From NCBI GenBank assembly GCA_025933935.1, contig JAICYZ010000005.1:1-42690 (forward strand): a stretch of 42,690 bases of DNA, given 5' to 3'. Origin of the DNA: Chitinophagaceae bacterium (GTDB lineage: Bacteria; Bacteroidota; Bacteroidia; Chitinophagales; Chitinophagaceae). This document shows positions 10,295 to 18,727 of this stretch, piece by piece. Every line of letters starts with the position of its first letter. Position 1 is the stretch's first letter. The notes beneath the pieces are model-generated. The model did no database searches. It was not told where the DNA came from and saw only the letters and a list, made by a program, of their open reading frames with translations. The translations under genes and the position numbers were made by a program.

Positions 10295-11065
10295 ATGAAG
10301 ACAAAAAAAGAAATCGTGAATAACTGGCTGCCGAGATATACCGGTGAAAAATTATCAAATTTTGGGGAATATATTCTGCTTACCAATTTCAGCAATTATG
10401 TAGAAATGTTTGCCGAGATTCATGGTGTAAAGATAGTAGGAGTAGAGAAAGCAATGGAATGCGCTACAGCAGGAGATATTACGATTATCAATTTTGGAAT
10501 GGGAAGCCCGGGAGCTGCAACTGTAATGGATTTGCTGAGCGCGATAGAGCCAAAAGCCGTTTTATTTTTAGGCAAATGTGGTGGGTTGAAAAAAAGAAAT
10601 AAAATTGGAGATTTGATATTACCAATTGCCGCTATCAGGGGAGAGGGAACATCCAATGATTATTTCCCGCCTGAAGTGCCGGCTCTTCCTGCATTTGCGC
10701 TTCAAAAAGCGATTTCAACAACCATTCGTGATCATTCCGTTGACTATTGGACGGGAACCGTATACACAACCAATCGACGTGTATGGGAACATGACGAAGC
10801 GTTCAAAACTTACCTCCGAAAAATTCGCGCTTATGCTGTTGATATGGAAACTGCCACCATTTTTATTGTTGGTTTTTACAATAAAATTCCCACAGGTGCA
10901 TTGCTGCTGGTAAGTGATTCTCCAATGGTTCCGGAAGGAGTGAAAACCAGTGAAAGTGACGCAAGCGTAACAGCGAATTTTGTAGAAATGCATTTAACGA
11001 TTGGTATTGAATCGCTGAAGCAATTGATCAATAATGGGTTAACAGTAAGACATTTGAAGTTTTGA
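10295..11065 (+). CDS. amn: AMP nucleosidase / nucleoside phosphorylase family
   Basis: Phosphorylase-fold motifs FGMGSPGAATVMDLL, FLGKCGGLKKRNKIGDLILP, AVDMETATIF, VSDSPMVPEGVKT. Confidence 0.85.
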   Translation: MKTKKEIVNNWLPRYTGEKLSNFGEYILLTNFSNYVEMFAEIHGVKIVGVEKAMECATAGDITIINFGMGSPGAATVMDLLSAIEPKAVLFLGKCGGLKKRNKIGDLILPIAAIRGEGTSNDYFPPEVPALPAFALQKAISTTIRDHSVDYWTGTVYTTNRRVWEHDEAFKTYLRKIRAYAVDMETATIFIVGFYNKIPTGALLLVSDSPMVPEGVKTSESDASVTANFVEMHLTIGIESLKQLINNGLTVRHLKF

Positions 11066-11120
11066 TAATTTAGTATTCAAACTCTCTGAGAGCGGACTGC
11101 AATAAATAAACAAATAACCC

Positions 11121-11152
11121 TAATTCACATTAGCACATTAACGCATCAGCAC
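11121..11152. repeat. degenerate 8-nt-period tandem repeat (TAATTCAC ATTAGCAC ATTAACGC ATCAGCAC)
   Basis: Four consecutive octamers just upstream of the ABC transporter ATG. Confidence 0.6.
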
Positions 11153-11161
11153 CTTTACATT

Positions 11162-12901
11162 ATGCCATTTCCTCTTCTCCAAATAAAAAATTTCAGTGTT
11201 GATTTTGTTACAGATTCCGGAACAACATCTGCCATAAAAAATATTTCTTTTGAGATAAATCATGGAGAAACGGTTGCAATTGTAGGAGAATCCGGCTCTG
11301 GAAAAACCGTTACTTCCTTATCCGTTTTGCAATTATTGCCCTCACCACCGGCACAATATAAAAGTGGTGAAATTCTTTTTTCAGAAGATAAAATTTCAAC
11401 TGTGAATCTTTTGAAACTTTCTGATAATGAGATCAGAAAAATAAGGGGAAATAAAATATCGATGATTTTCCAGGAACCAATGACGTCGTTAAATCCTGTA
11501 AAAACGTGTGGCTCACAAGTGATAGAAGCAATGCGGATTCATGAAAACATTTCTTTGAAAGCGGCAGAAGAAAAAACGATCAAATTATTTGAGCAGGTTA
11601 AACTGCCAAATGCTTCGTCTATGCTTCACCGTTATCCTCATGAAATAAGTGGCGGACAAAAGCAAAGGGTAATGATTGCGATGGCTATCAGTTGTAATCC
11701 TTCTTTGTTGATTGCCGATGAACCGACAACAGCGCTGGATGTTACGGTACAAAAAACAATTCTTCAATTAATTAAAGAATTGCAAGTAAAACAACAAATG
11801 AGCGTCATTTATATAACACATGATTTGGGGCTGGTAGCAGAAATTGCCGATAAAGTAATTGTGATGTACAAAGGAGATGTGGTGGAAGCAGGATCGATTA
11901 AAGATATATTTTTAATTCCGCAACATCCATATACTAAGGCACTGCTCAGTTGCAGGCCTGACGCTTCTTCGAAAGGGAAACGCCTTCCTGTTATCAGCGA
12001 TTTTTTAGGCGAAGGTATCAGGAATGAGCCGTCAAAAAATCCACCTTCAACTTTGAACCTTCAACCTTCAACCTTCAGCCTTCAGCCTTCAACGTTGAAC
12101 AAAAACAGCTTTCCTCTTTTGAAAGTAGAAAATCTGAAAGTTTATTTTCCTGTAAAGAGGAATTTTTTTGGGAAAATTTTAAAAGAATTTAAAGCCGTTG
12201 ATGATGTAAGTTTTACTGTTGACAAAGGCGAAACGCTGGGCTTGGTTGGTGAAAGTGGATGTGGTAAAACCACGCTGGGCCGCACTTTGATAAGATTGAT
12301 AAATCCGACATCGGGCAATATTTTTTTTAACGGAAAAAACATTGCCGGCATTCCGGATGAAGAATTGAGAAGAATGCGAAAAGATATTCAAATCATTTTC
12401 CAGGATCCTTATGGTTCTTTAAATCCGCGTTTAACGATTGGGGAAGCCATAAATGAACCGATGAAAATTCATTCTATTTTACCGACGCAAAAACAGCGTA
12501 AAGAAAAAATAATTGATCTGTTGGAAAAGGTAGATTTAAAACCGGAATATTTCAATCGCTATCCACATGAGTTCAGCGGTGGTCAGCGACAGCGTATTTG
12601 TATTGCGCGCGCGCTTGGACTCAATCCTGATTTTATTATTTGTGATGAAAGCGTATCTGCGCTTGATGTAAGCGTGCAGGCACAGGTTTTAAATCTATTG
12701 AACGATTTGAAAGAAGAACTTGGATTTACCTGTATTTTTATTTCCCATGATCTGGGAGTGGTGCATTATATCAGCAACCGCATCATAGTGATGAATAAAG
12801 GGAAAATAGAAGAAAGCGGCACTTCAGATGAGATATATTTTAATCCTAAGAAGGAGTACACGCAAAGATTAATCGCTTCTATACCCAAGGTTGCGTTTTA
12901 A
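11162..12901 (+). CDS. dipeptide/oligopeptide-type ABC transporter ATP-binding protein, two fused ATPase domains
   Basis: Two Walker A ([16 protein letters not shown]), two signature ([16 protein letters not shown]) and two Walker B motifs. Confidence 0.93.
   Translation: MPFPLLQIKNFSVDFVTDSGTTSAIKNISFEINHGETVAIVGESGSGKTVTSLSVLQLLPSPPAQYKSGEILFSEDKISTVNLLKLSDNEIRKIRGNKISMIFQEPMTSLNPVKTCGSQVIEAMRIHENISLKAAEEKTIKLFEQVKLPNASSMLHRYPHEISGGQKQRVMIAMAISCNPSLLIADEPTTALDVTVQKTILQLIKELQVKQQMSVIYITHDLGLVAEIADKVIVMYKGDVVEAGSIKDIFLIPQHPYTKALLSCRPDASSKGKRLPVISDFLGEGIRNEPSKNPPSTLNLQPSTFSLQPSTLNKNSFPLLKVENLKVYFPVKRNFFGKILKEFKAVDDVSFTVDKGETLGLVGESGCGKTTLGRTLIRLINPTSGNIFFNGKNIAGIPDEELRRMRKDIQIIFQDPYGSLNPRLTIGEAINEPMKIHSILPTQKQRKEKIIDLLEKVDLKPEYFNRYPHEFSGGQRQRICIARALGLNPDFIICDESVSALDVSVQAQVLNLLNDLKEELGFTCIFISHDLGVVHYISNRIIVMNKGKIEESGTSDEIYFNPKKEYTQRLIASIPKVAF
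12043..12098. repeat. degenerate 7-nt tandem repeat (ACCTTCA, 8 units) within the ABC transporter CDS
   Basis: ACCTTCA ACTTTGA ACCTTCA ACCTTCA ACCTTCA GCCTTCA GCCTTCA ACGTTGA; encodes [19 protein letters not shown] between the two ATPase domains. Confidence 0.9.
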
Positions 12902-13007
12902 TGTTGCACAAATTATCGTCACGCTTTCTCCCAAAAATTCTCTTTAATTCTTCCGGTGAAAACAAAAATTTGCATTATTTCTTGTTTTACTGATTTTCCC
13001 AAACGCT

Positions 13008-14576
13008 TTATTTAGCCGGAAACGGCAGAATCTGCCATCCGTTTCCTTTTCTTTCCAAATAGATAGAATCACTCAACGGGCTTTCATTGTTTGTTTTTGT
13101 AAGCGCCGTAGCAGCAATGATGATTTTATTTTGGTTTGCCGGAATATTGTCAAAAATAAAATGATAGAAATTGTTACCTGATAAAATGATCTCTTTTATA
13201 TTTTTTGGATCGTTAACATCGATATTATTCGCATCATTAAACTGGTAAATTATATAACGGTTTATCAGGTCATTTTCTTGATTTTCACGAAAATATAAAT
13301 CTACAGAATTAGTGAAGAAAGTTGTTTTAGAACTATCGTAGGATAAGATTGGTTGTTCCGGCTTTGATGAATCTATCCACGGCATCGGTGGTGGTATCGC
13401 AGGATATTTATAATAATTATTTCTCAGTGTATCGCTCCATCCGTTCGGATTGCTGGCAAACGTGGCGCTGCTGAAAAATACACTTCCTTCTATCTGCGGA
13501 TATTTTCTGAGAAATTGTATCTGATCCGGAAGTTCCAGTTTGTTTTTCCACGCATAAGATTTTGCTTCTAAAGCACGGTAAATTCCTTGTCCAATATACA
13601 ATTGCCTCCCATAAGTGTGCCTTGCCCACCAATCGGTAAGGACTTTGAAGCCAACAACTTTCTGGCTTACTTCCCAATATAATTGCGGCACTACATAATC
13701 AATCCATTTCATTTTCAGCCATAATAAAATATCGGCATACAGATCATCATAGTTCGTTACGCCAGCTTTTGTATTGCTTCCTTCCGGATCTTTATCAATA
13801 TTTCTCCATACACCAAAAGGGCTGATCCCAAATTGGCAATACGGATTTTCTTCTTTAATGGCCTTACTCAAATGAACAATGATGGAATCTACATTACTTC
13901 TACGCCAGTCATCCAACGTCAAGCCATTTCCATATTTTCTATAAGACGATGCGTCATTAAAGTCTTTACCGGCTATTTTGTAGGGATAAAAATAATCGTC
14001 AAAATGGATCGCATCAACGTCGTATCGTTTTACCACATCACGTACTACATTGACTACAAAATTTTGCGCGTCTTTATTTCCGGGATCAAAATATTTTGTA
14101 CTACCATAAGTGATAAACCATTCCGGATGCAGTTTCGTGATATGATTCGGAGAGATAGAAGACTTACCAACACGAAATTCTGCGCGATATGGATTCATCC
14201 AGGCATGAAATTCCATTCCACGTTTGTGCGTCTCTCTGATCATGAATTCTAATGGATCGTAATAAGGAGATGGCGGTTGTCCTTGTTTGCCAGTGAGATA
14301 TTCGCTCCATGGTTCATATTGCGATGGATAAAACGCGTCTGATGCGGGCCTGATTTGCACTATAAGCGCATTCATGCCATTTCTTTTATGCATTTCCAAT
14401 AACTTGATAAACTGATCTTTTTGCTGTTGTGTGCTTAAATTTCTTGAAGAAGGAAAATCAATATTTTCTACTGTCGCTATCCAAACACCACGAAATTCAT
14501 ACTTAGGTTGCGAAGATATTTTTTGAAGAAAAACAAAAGACAAAAGGAATAGAAAGAAGCAGTTTTTTTTTATCAT
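13008..14576 (-). CDS. DUF187/GHL10-type glycoside hydrolase-like protein, secreted
   Basis: Signal peptide; EFRGVWIATVENIDFPSS, MNALIVQIRPASDAFYPS, HAWMNPYRAEF, DAIHFDDYFYPY motifs. Confidence 0.88.
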   Translation of the reverse strand: MIKKNCFFLFLLSFVFLQKISSQPKYEFRGVWIATVENIDFPSSRNLSTQQQKDQFIKLLEMHKRNGMNALIVQIRPASDAFYPSQYEPWSEYLTGKQGQPPSPYYDPLEFMIRETHKRGMEFHAWMNPYRAEFRVGKSSISPNHITKLHPEWFITYGSTKYFDPGNKDAQNFVVNVVRDVVKRYDVDAIHFDDYFYPYKIAGKDFNDASSYRKYGNGLTLDDWRRSNVDSIIVHLSKAIKEENPYCQFGISPFGVWRNIDKDPEGSNTKAGVTNYDDLYADILLWLKMKWIDYVVPQLYWEVSQKVVGFKVLTDWWARHTYGRQLYIGQGIYRALEAKSYAWKNKLELPDQIQFLRKYPQIEGSVFFSSATFASNPNGWSDTLRNNYYKYPAIPPPMPWIDSSKPEQPILSYDSSKTTFFTNSVDLYFRENQENDLINRYIIYQFNDANNIDVNDPKNIKEIILSGNNFYHFIFDNIPANQNKIIIAATALTKTNNESPLSDSIYLERKGNGWQILPFPAK

Positions 14577-14760
14577 CAGGCTTTAAATTTTGTAAGGTGG
14601 CAATTTACAAACATCGGTTTAATATTTCCCGATTTGAAAAATGAATGTAAATAATAGTTCTTTCTTAACAGCCCGCAAAAAATGCTCAGAGACATTGGAG
14701 CACATGCCACTAAAAGAGAAAAGCTAAAAAGTATCGCATGGAAACATAATATAAAAATTC

Positions 14761-14973
14761 TCAAATAGCCACCAGTTCAGCTTTCAAGACGATTGGTTGA
14801 GGAACTGGTTTTCCTTCATCCTTTAAATCCTGAAGATACAATGCAATCGCATCTTTTACATTTTCTTTTGCTTCATCAACGCTATCTCCACTGGAATAAC
14901 ATCCGTCAAGGTCAGGAACTTTTGCCCACACCGTTCCGTCTGCTGCTTTCTCGAAAATTACTAAATATTGCAT
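14761..14973 (-). CDS. hicB: HicB-family antitoxin
   Basis: MQYLVIFEKAADGTVWAKVPDLDGCYSSGDSVDEAKENVKDAIALYLQDLKDEGKPVPQP, a typical HicB partial RNase H-like fold. Confidence 0.88.
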   Translation of the reverse strand: MQYLVIFEKAADGTVWAKVPDLDGCYSSGDSVDEAKENVKDAIALYLQDLKDEGKPVPQPIVLKAELVAI

Positions 14974-14990
14974 GTTCTAAAATTAATTTA

Positions 14991-15182
14991 TTATTTCCAT
15001 CGAGCCTTCTTTCTAATATCATTTAACACGCCAATAGAAGGCTCTCTATTATTTCCATGGTCAGGTAGGACTATTCTTATATCAGGTTTTTGCGGATTTT
15101 TAAAAATCTTATGACTACCGCTTTGGCGTGCTATATACTACCCTTCATCTTGAAGTTGCTTGATAATATCTCCTACTTTCAT
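14991..15182 (-). pseudogene. hicA: HicA-family toxin with one in-frame amber codon
   Basis: Manual minus-strand translation: MKVGDIIKQLQDEG*YIARQSGSHKIFKNPQKPDIRIVLPDHGNNREPSIGVLNDIRKKARWK*. TAG at 15138-15140 (codon 15) sits where HicA normally has Trp; otherwise full length and immediately upstream of hicB. Confidence 0.88.
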
Positions 15183-15364
15183 TACCTATGATGTAAAATT
15201 AAAAGGAGAATTATAACAGGAAAGAATTTCAAAGCCATTTTCGTTTGTCATTTCAATTTATCGGTTTATCACATGATTTAAAAATAAAAATGCAAATTAT
15301 TTCTGCTTTTACTGTAAGATTAATTTTTACTTCGCTCACTTGAAAATTAAATATTATCATTTTT

Positions 15365-15406
15365 TTCAACCTTCAACCTTCAACCTGGAACCTCAAACCC
15401 CGAACC
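15365..15406. repeat. degenerate 7-nt tandem repeat (TTCAACC, 6 units) at the 3' end of cysS
   Basis: TTCAACC TTCAACC TTCAACC TGGAACC TCAAACC CCGAACC; abuts the cysS stop codon at 15408-15410. Confidence 0.85.
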
Positions 15407-15407
15407 C

Positions 15408-16895
15408 TCACATCCTGCTCCAGCTCATATTTCCCTCCTTTTCATCTTTCATTTCAATGCCCAAATCAGCAAGTTGTTTTCTTATTTTATCAGAAGTGAA
15501 AAAATCCTTTTTTGATTTCGCTTCTTTGCGGATCTGTATGAGCAAATCCATAATTCCATTGAGTTGAAGGGAATTTTCATTCGGATCTTTTAATCCCAAA
15601 ATATCGTGGAGGTAAACTGTAAATTTTACTTTTAGTTTTTCCAATGTAGCAGCAGATATCGCATCTGTTTTTATCAATCCATCTTTCATTGAATTGATCA
15701 CCGGAACAATTTCAAACATATTCGCCAATACTTTTGCCGTATTGAAATCATCGTTTATAAATTCTTCAAATTCATCTACCAGCTTATTTATTTTTTCTTC
15801 AAGTTCTGTATCAGTCGCTTCCTGCATTTCAACAACAGGAAGCTTTTTCAGAATTTCAAAAGCTTCAAATAATCTTTTCAAACCTTTTTCTGCAGCTACC
15901 AGCGCTTCACTGCTGAAATCCAACGTGCTGCGATAATGTGTTTGTAAAATAAAAAAACGGATTACCATTGGCGAAAATGGCTGTGTAAGCAATGGATGAT
16001 CACCACTAAACATTTGAGTCAGTGTAATCTGGTTGTTATAACTTTTGCCCATTTTTTTCCCGTTCACTGTAATCATATTGTTGTGCATCCAGTACTTTGC
16101 CGGAGGCGTATGATTGCAAATAGTACTTTGCGCAATCTCACTTTCATGATGCGGAAACATCAGGTCCATTCCGCCGCCATGTATATCAAAACGAGGCCCT
16201 AAATATTTCGTTGCCATAGCAGAACATTCAATATGCCATCCCGGAAAACCTTCTCCCCAAGGGCTGTTCCATCGCATGATGTGTTTTGGTGGTGCTGACT
16301 TCCATAAGGCGAAATCAGCTTTATTTCTTTTTTCTTCCTGTCCTTCCAGCTCGCGTGTTGTTTCTAAAAGATCATCGACCACACGACCGCTGAGTTTTCC
16401 ATAATCATAATTTTCAGCGTATTTTTTTACGTCAAAATAAACAGAACCGTTTACGACGTAAGCATAACCCGCATCAATTAGTTTTTCGATCATCCCAATC
16501 TGTTCTACAATATGTCCGGTTGCTGTTGGTTCTATATTTGGGTCAAGGGTATTAAATTGCCTGAACGCCCAATGAAAAAGGTTGGTATATTTATGAACCA
16601 GTTCCATGGGCTCTACTTTTTCCAATTGTGCTTTTTTGGAAATTTTGTCTTCTGCTTCACGGCCTTCTTCTTCAAAATGGCCGGCATCAGTGATATTGCG
16701 TACATAACGCACTTTATATCCCAGGTACAATAAATATCTGTACACCACATCGAAAGTGATGTAAGGACGTGCATGCCCAAGATGACTTTCTCCGCTTACC
16801 GTGGGCCCGCACACATACATGCCCACATGAGGAGGATTTATAGGTATAAATTCTTCTTTTTCTTTTGTGAATGAATTATAAACTTTTAACGGCAT
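15408..16895 (-). CDS. cysS: cysteinyl-tRNA synthetase
   Basis: YVCGPTVSGESHLGHARPYITFDV, GWHIECSAMATKYLG, DLMFPHHESEIAQS, KKMGKSYNN motifs. Confidence 0.97.
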   Translation of the reverse strand: MPLKVYNSFTKEKEEFIPINPPHVGMYVCGPTVSGESHLGHARPYITFDVVYRYLLYLGYKVRYVRNITDAGHFEEEGREAEDKISKKAQLEKVEPMELVHKYTNLFHWAFRQFNTLDPNIEPTATGHIVEQIGMIEKLIDAGYAYVVNGSVYFDVKKYAENYDYGKLSGRVVDDLLETTRELEGQEEKRNKADFALWKSAPPKHIMRWNSPWGEGFPGWHIECSAMATKYLGPRFDIHGGGMDLMFPHHESEIAQSTICNHTPPAKYWMHNNMITVNGKKMGKSYNNQITLTQMFSGDHPLLTQPFSPMVIRFFILQTHYRSTLDFSSEALVAAEKGLKRLFEAFEILKKLPVVEMQEATDTELEEKINKLVDEFEEFINDDFNTAKVLANMFEIVPVINSMKDGLIKTDAISAATLEKLKVKFTVYLHDILGLKDPNENSLQLNGIMDLLIQIRKEAKSKKDFFTSDKIRKQLADLGIEMKDEKEGNMSWSRM

Positions 16896-17089
16896 ATATT
16901 GTTACATCTGTTTTTTATAAGACCAAATCAGGCGGTAAAGATATTCCACAGCCGACGATTTTCAAATTTACACTTATCCGGTGTTTGAAGTACCAACGCA
17001 GAATTCTGGTGTTTTTCATGATTTCGTAAAACTATAATGAAACAAAAACTTTTTTTATAAATAATTTTTAATTTTAATTAAAAATTATC

Positions 17090-17449
17090 ATGACCACTCA
17101 ACAAATTGCTGATCGCCTAGCAGAACTTTGCAAAAAAGGTGATTTTGAAAAAGCACAACAGGAATTATTTGCCGACGATGCAGTGAGTATCGAACCTCAG
17201 CCTTCACCGGGTTTTGAAAAAGAAACGAAAGGGTTAGAGGCAATTTTAGAAAAAGGAAGACAATTCAATTCCATGATGCAGGAAGCACATTCTATAAATA
17301 TTTCTGATCCAATCGTAGCAGGAAATGCAATTGCGATTGCGTTGCACATGGACGTAACAATGAAAGGTCGCGGACGTTCCACGATGTCTGAAATTTGTGT
17401 GTATGAAGTGAAAGATGGGAAAATTATTTCTGAACATTTTTTTTGGTAG
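17090..17449 (+). CDS. NTF2/SnoaL-like small protein
   Basis: 119 aa; QIADRLAELCKKGDFEKAQQELFADDAVSIEP...EICVYEVKDGKIISEHFFW, a SnoaL-like pattern. Confidence 0.8.
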   Translation: MTTQQIADRLAELCKKGDFEKAQQELFADDAVSIEPQPSPGFEKETKGLEAILEKGRQFNSMMQEAHSINISDPIVAGNAIAIALHMDVTMKGRGRSTMSEICVYEVKDGKIISEHFFW

Positions 17450-17999
17450 ATGAGTCTTCAATAAACTTTACCGCTTTTTCAAATCTTTGTTCATAATTCC
17501 CTGAAATAATGCACCATGGTGTAGATTGATTCACCATTGTGTCTTTGTAAAAATGAAAAAGATTTTTACGTATTTTTTCATCAGGGTATTCCCTTAAATC
17601 ATCTTCAACCCACGGCAAATCTGTATCACACAGCAAATACAAGTCATATTTTCTTTCGGCAATTCTATTCAGAATCCAATTTGTGCAATCGTTAAAAACA
17701 AATTCTGACCACACTTTCATTACATACATATCGGTATCAATGAATAATGAATGCTGAATAGTGAATGATGAATTTTCAAGCGCCAAAAGTTGATTAGTAA
17801 TTCTATCTTCCAGTTCTATTTGCCCTTTGGCAATTATAAGGAGATCATCAAACGTGTAATCAGCGCCGTTTTTTTCTAAATATTCCCTTGCATATTCCGG
17901 TACCCACAAGGTGTGGTAGCGTGCCGCCAGCTTTGCACACAATGTACTTTTTCCGGTAGATTCAGGACCGATGACTACTATTTTTTTTATTGCTTCCAT
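17424..17999 (-). CDS. NadR-like ribosylnicotinamide kinase (AAA/P-loop)
   Basis: GPESTGKSTLCAKLAARYHTLWVPEYAREYLE and LLCDTDLPWVEDDLRE; pairs with pnuC. Confidence 0.88.
   Translation of the reverse strand: MEAIKKIVVIGPESTGKSTLCAKLAARYHTLWVPEYAREYLEKNGADYTFDDLLIIAKGQIELEDRITNQLLALENSSFTIQHSLFIDTDMYVMKVWSEFVFNDCTNWILNRIAERKYDLYLLCDTDLPWVEDDLREYPDEKIRKNLFHFYKDTMVNQSTPWCIISGNYEQRFEKAVKFIEDSSTKKNVQK
17739..17773. repeat. degenerate 7-nt tandem repeat (AATGAAT, 5 units) inside the NadR-like CDS
   Basis: AATGAAT AATGAAT GCTGAAT AGTGAAT GATGAAT; sense strand encodes SSFTIQHSLFI. Confidence 0.8.
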
Positions 18000-18646
18000 T
18001 GTGGCATTTCTTCTGCTTTCGATAGATATTCATTCGCTCTTCTTCGCCATTCCATTAACCCCCACACAGCCATGATCAACAGGATAATGTAGTAAACACT
18101 GGTGAATACATAATGTTTGATAAAGTACAATGGAATCGACGCAATATTGGTAGCGATCCACCAATACCAGCTTTCTACTTTTTTCTTTGCCATCAACCAC
18201 ATTCCGGTAAAAGCGGTAGAACTCGCAAATGCATCTGCCCAGGGAATGGCACCAGGAGCGAAGTCCTTTTTTAAATAACTAAGGGAAGCAAAAATGACAA
18301 TATAAAATGTGGCAAAAAATAAAATTTCCTGCATCCATTCTTTTTTTGTGCTCCACGTTATATTTACAACATGCTCCTGTTGCTGATTTTTTTTTGCCCA
18401 CAATATCCAGCCATAAATACTCATTACGGTATAATAAAAATTCACGCTGGCTTCGCCAAATAAACTTCCTTTGAAACTTAAATAAACATAGAAGATCGTA
18501 TTAATTAATCCAGTTGGATAAACCCATATATTCTCTTTTCGTGAAAACCAAACACTTACAATTCCTGAGAATACGGCGATGTATTCAAGCCAGGTTGTGT
18601 CTTTCATTCCGGCAATAAATGCGTCGTATATTTCTGAAACGCTCAT
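17987..18646 (-). CDS. pnuC: nicotinamide riboside/mononucleotide transporter PnuC
   Basis: Multiple hydrophobic helices; VWFSRKENIWVYPTGLINTIFYVYLSFKGSLFGEASVNFYYTVMSIYGWILW and WYWWIATNIASIPLYF. Overlaps the downstream kinase by 13 nt. Confidence 0.92.
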   Translation of the reverse strand: MSVSEIYDAFIAGMKDTTWLEYIAVFSGIVSVWFSRKENIWVYPTGLINTIFYVYLSFKGSLFGEASVNFYYTVMSIYGWILWAKKNQQQEHVVNITWSTKKEWMQEILFFATFYIVIFASLSYLKKDFAPGAIPWADAFASSTAFTGMWLMAKKKVESWYWWIATNIASIPLYFIKHYVFTSVYYIILLIMAVWGLMEWRRRANEYLSKAEEMPQWKQ

Positions 18647-18727
18647 TCAATTTTTGTATCTAACGTCATTTCATTTCTAAAACGAAAACTCAAATCCTGC
18701 TTATTTGCTGGTTTACTGAAAGCATTT

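Noticed and set aside
12043-12098. Possible CRISPR array or transposon terminal repeat in the heptamer arrays
   Set aside because: Units are contiguous 7-mers with no spacers, no cas genes, no transposase and no inverted termini.
14576-14764. 62-aa minus-strand ORF between the GHL10 gene and hicB
   Set aside because: No recognisable domain; composition looks like chance translation of AT-rich spacer.
14991-15182. Stop-codon reassignment (TAG as Trp or readthrough) as explanation for hicA
   Set aside because: Other genes in the window terminate at TAG normally and only one such codon occurs; a point mutation or sequencing error is simpler.
18647-18727. Possible riboswitch ahead of pnuC
   Set aside because: The leader is only about 80 bp to the pnuC-side gene GH20 end and shows no convincing conserved riboswitch motif by eye.
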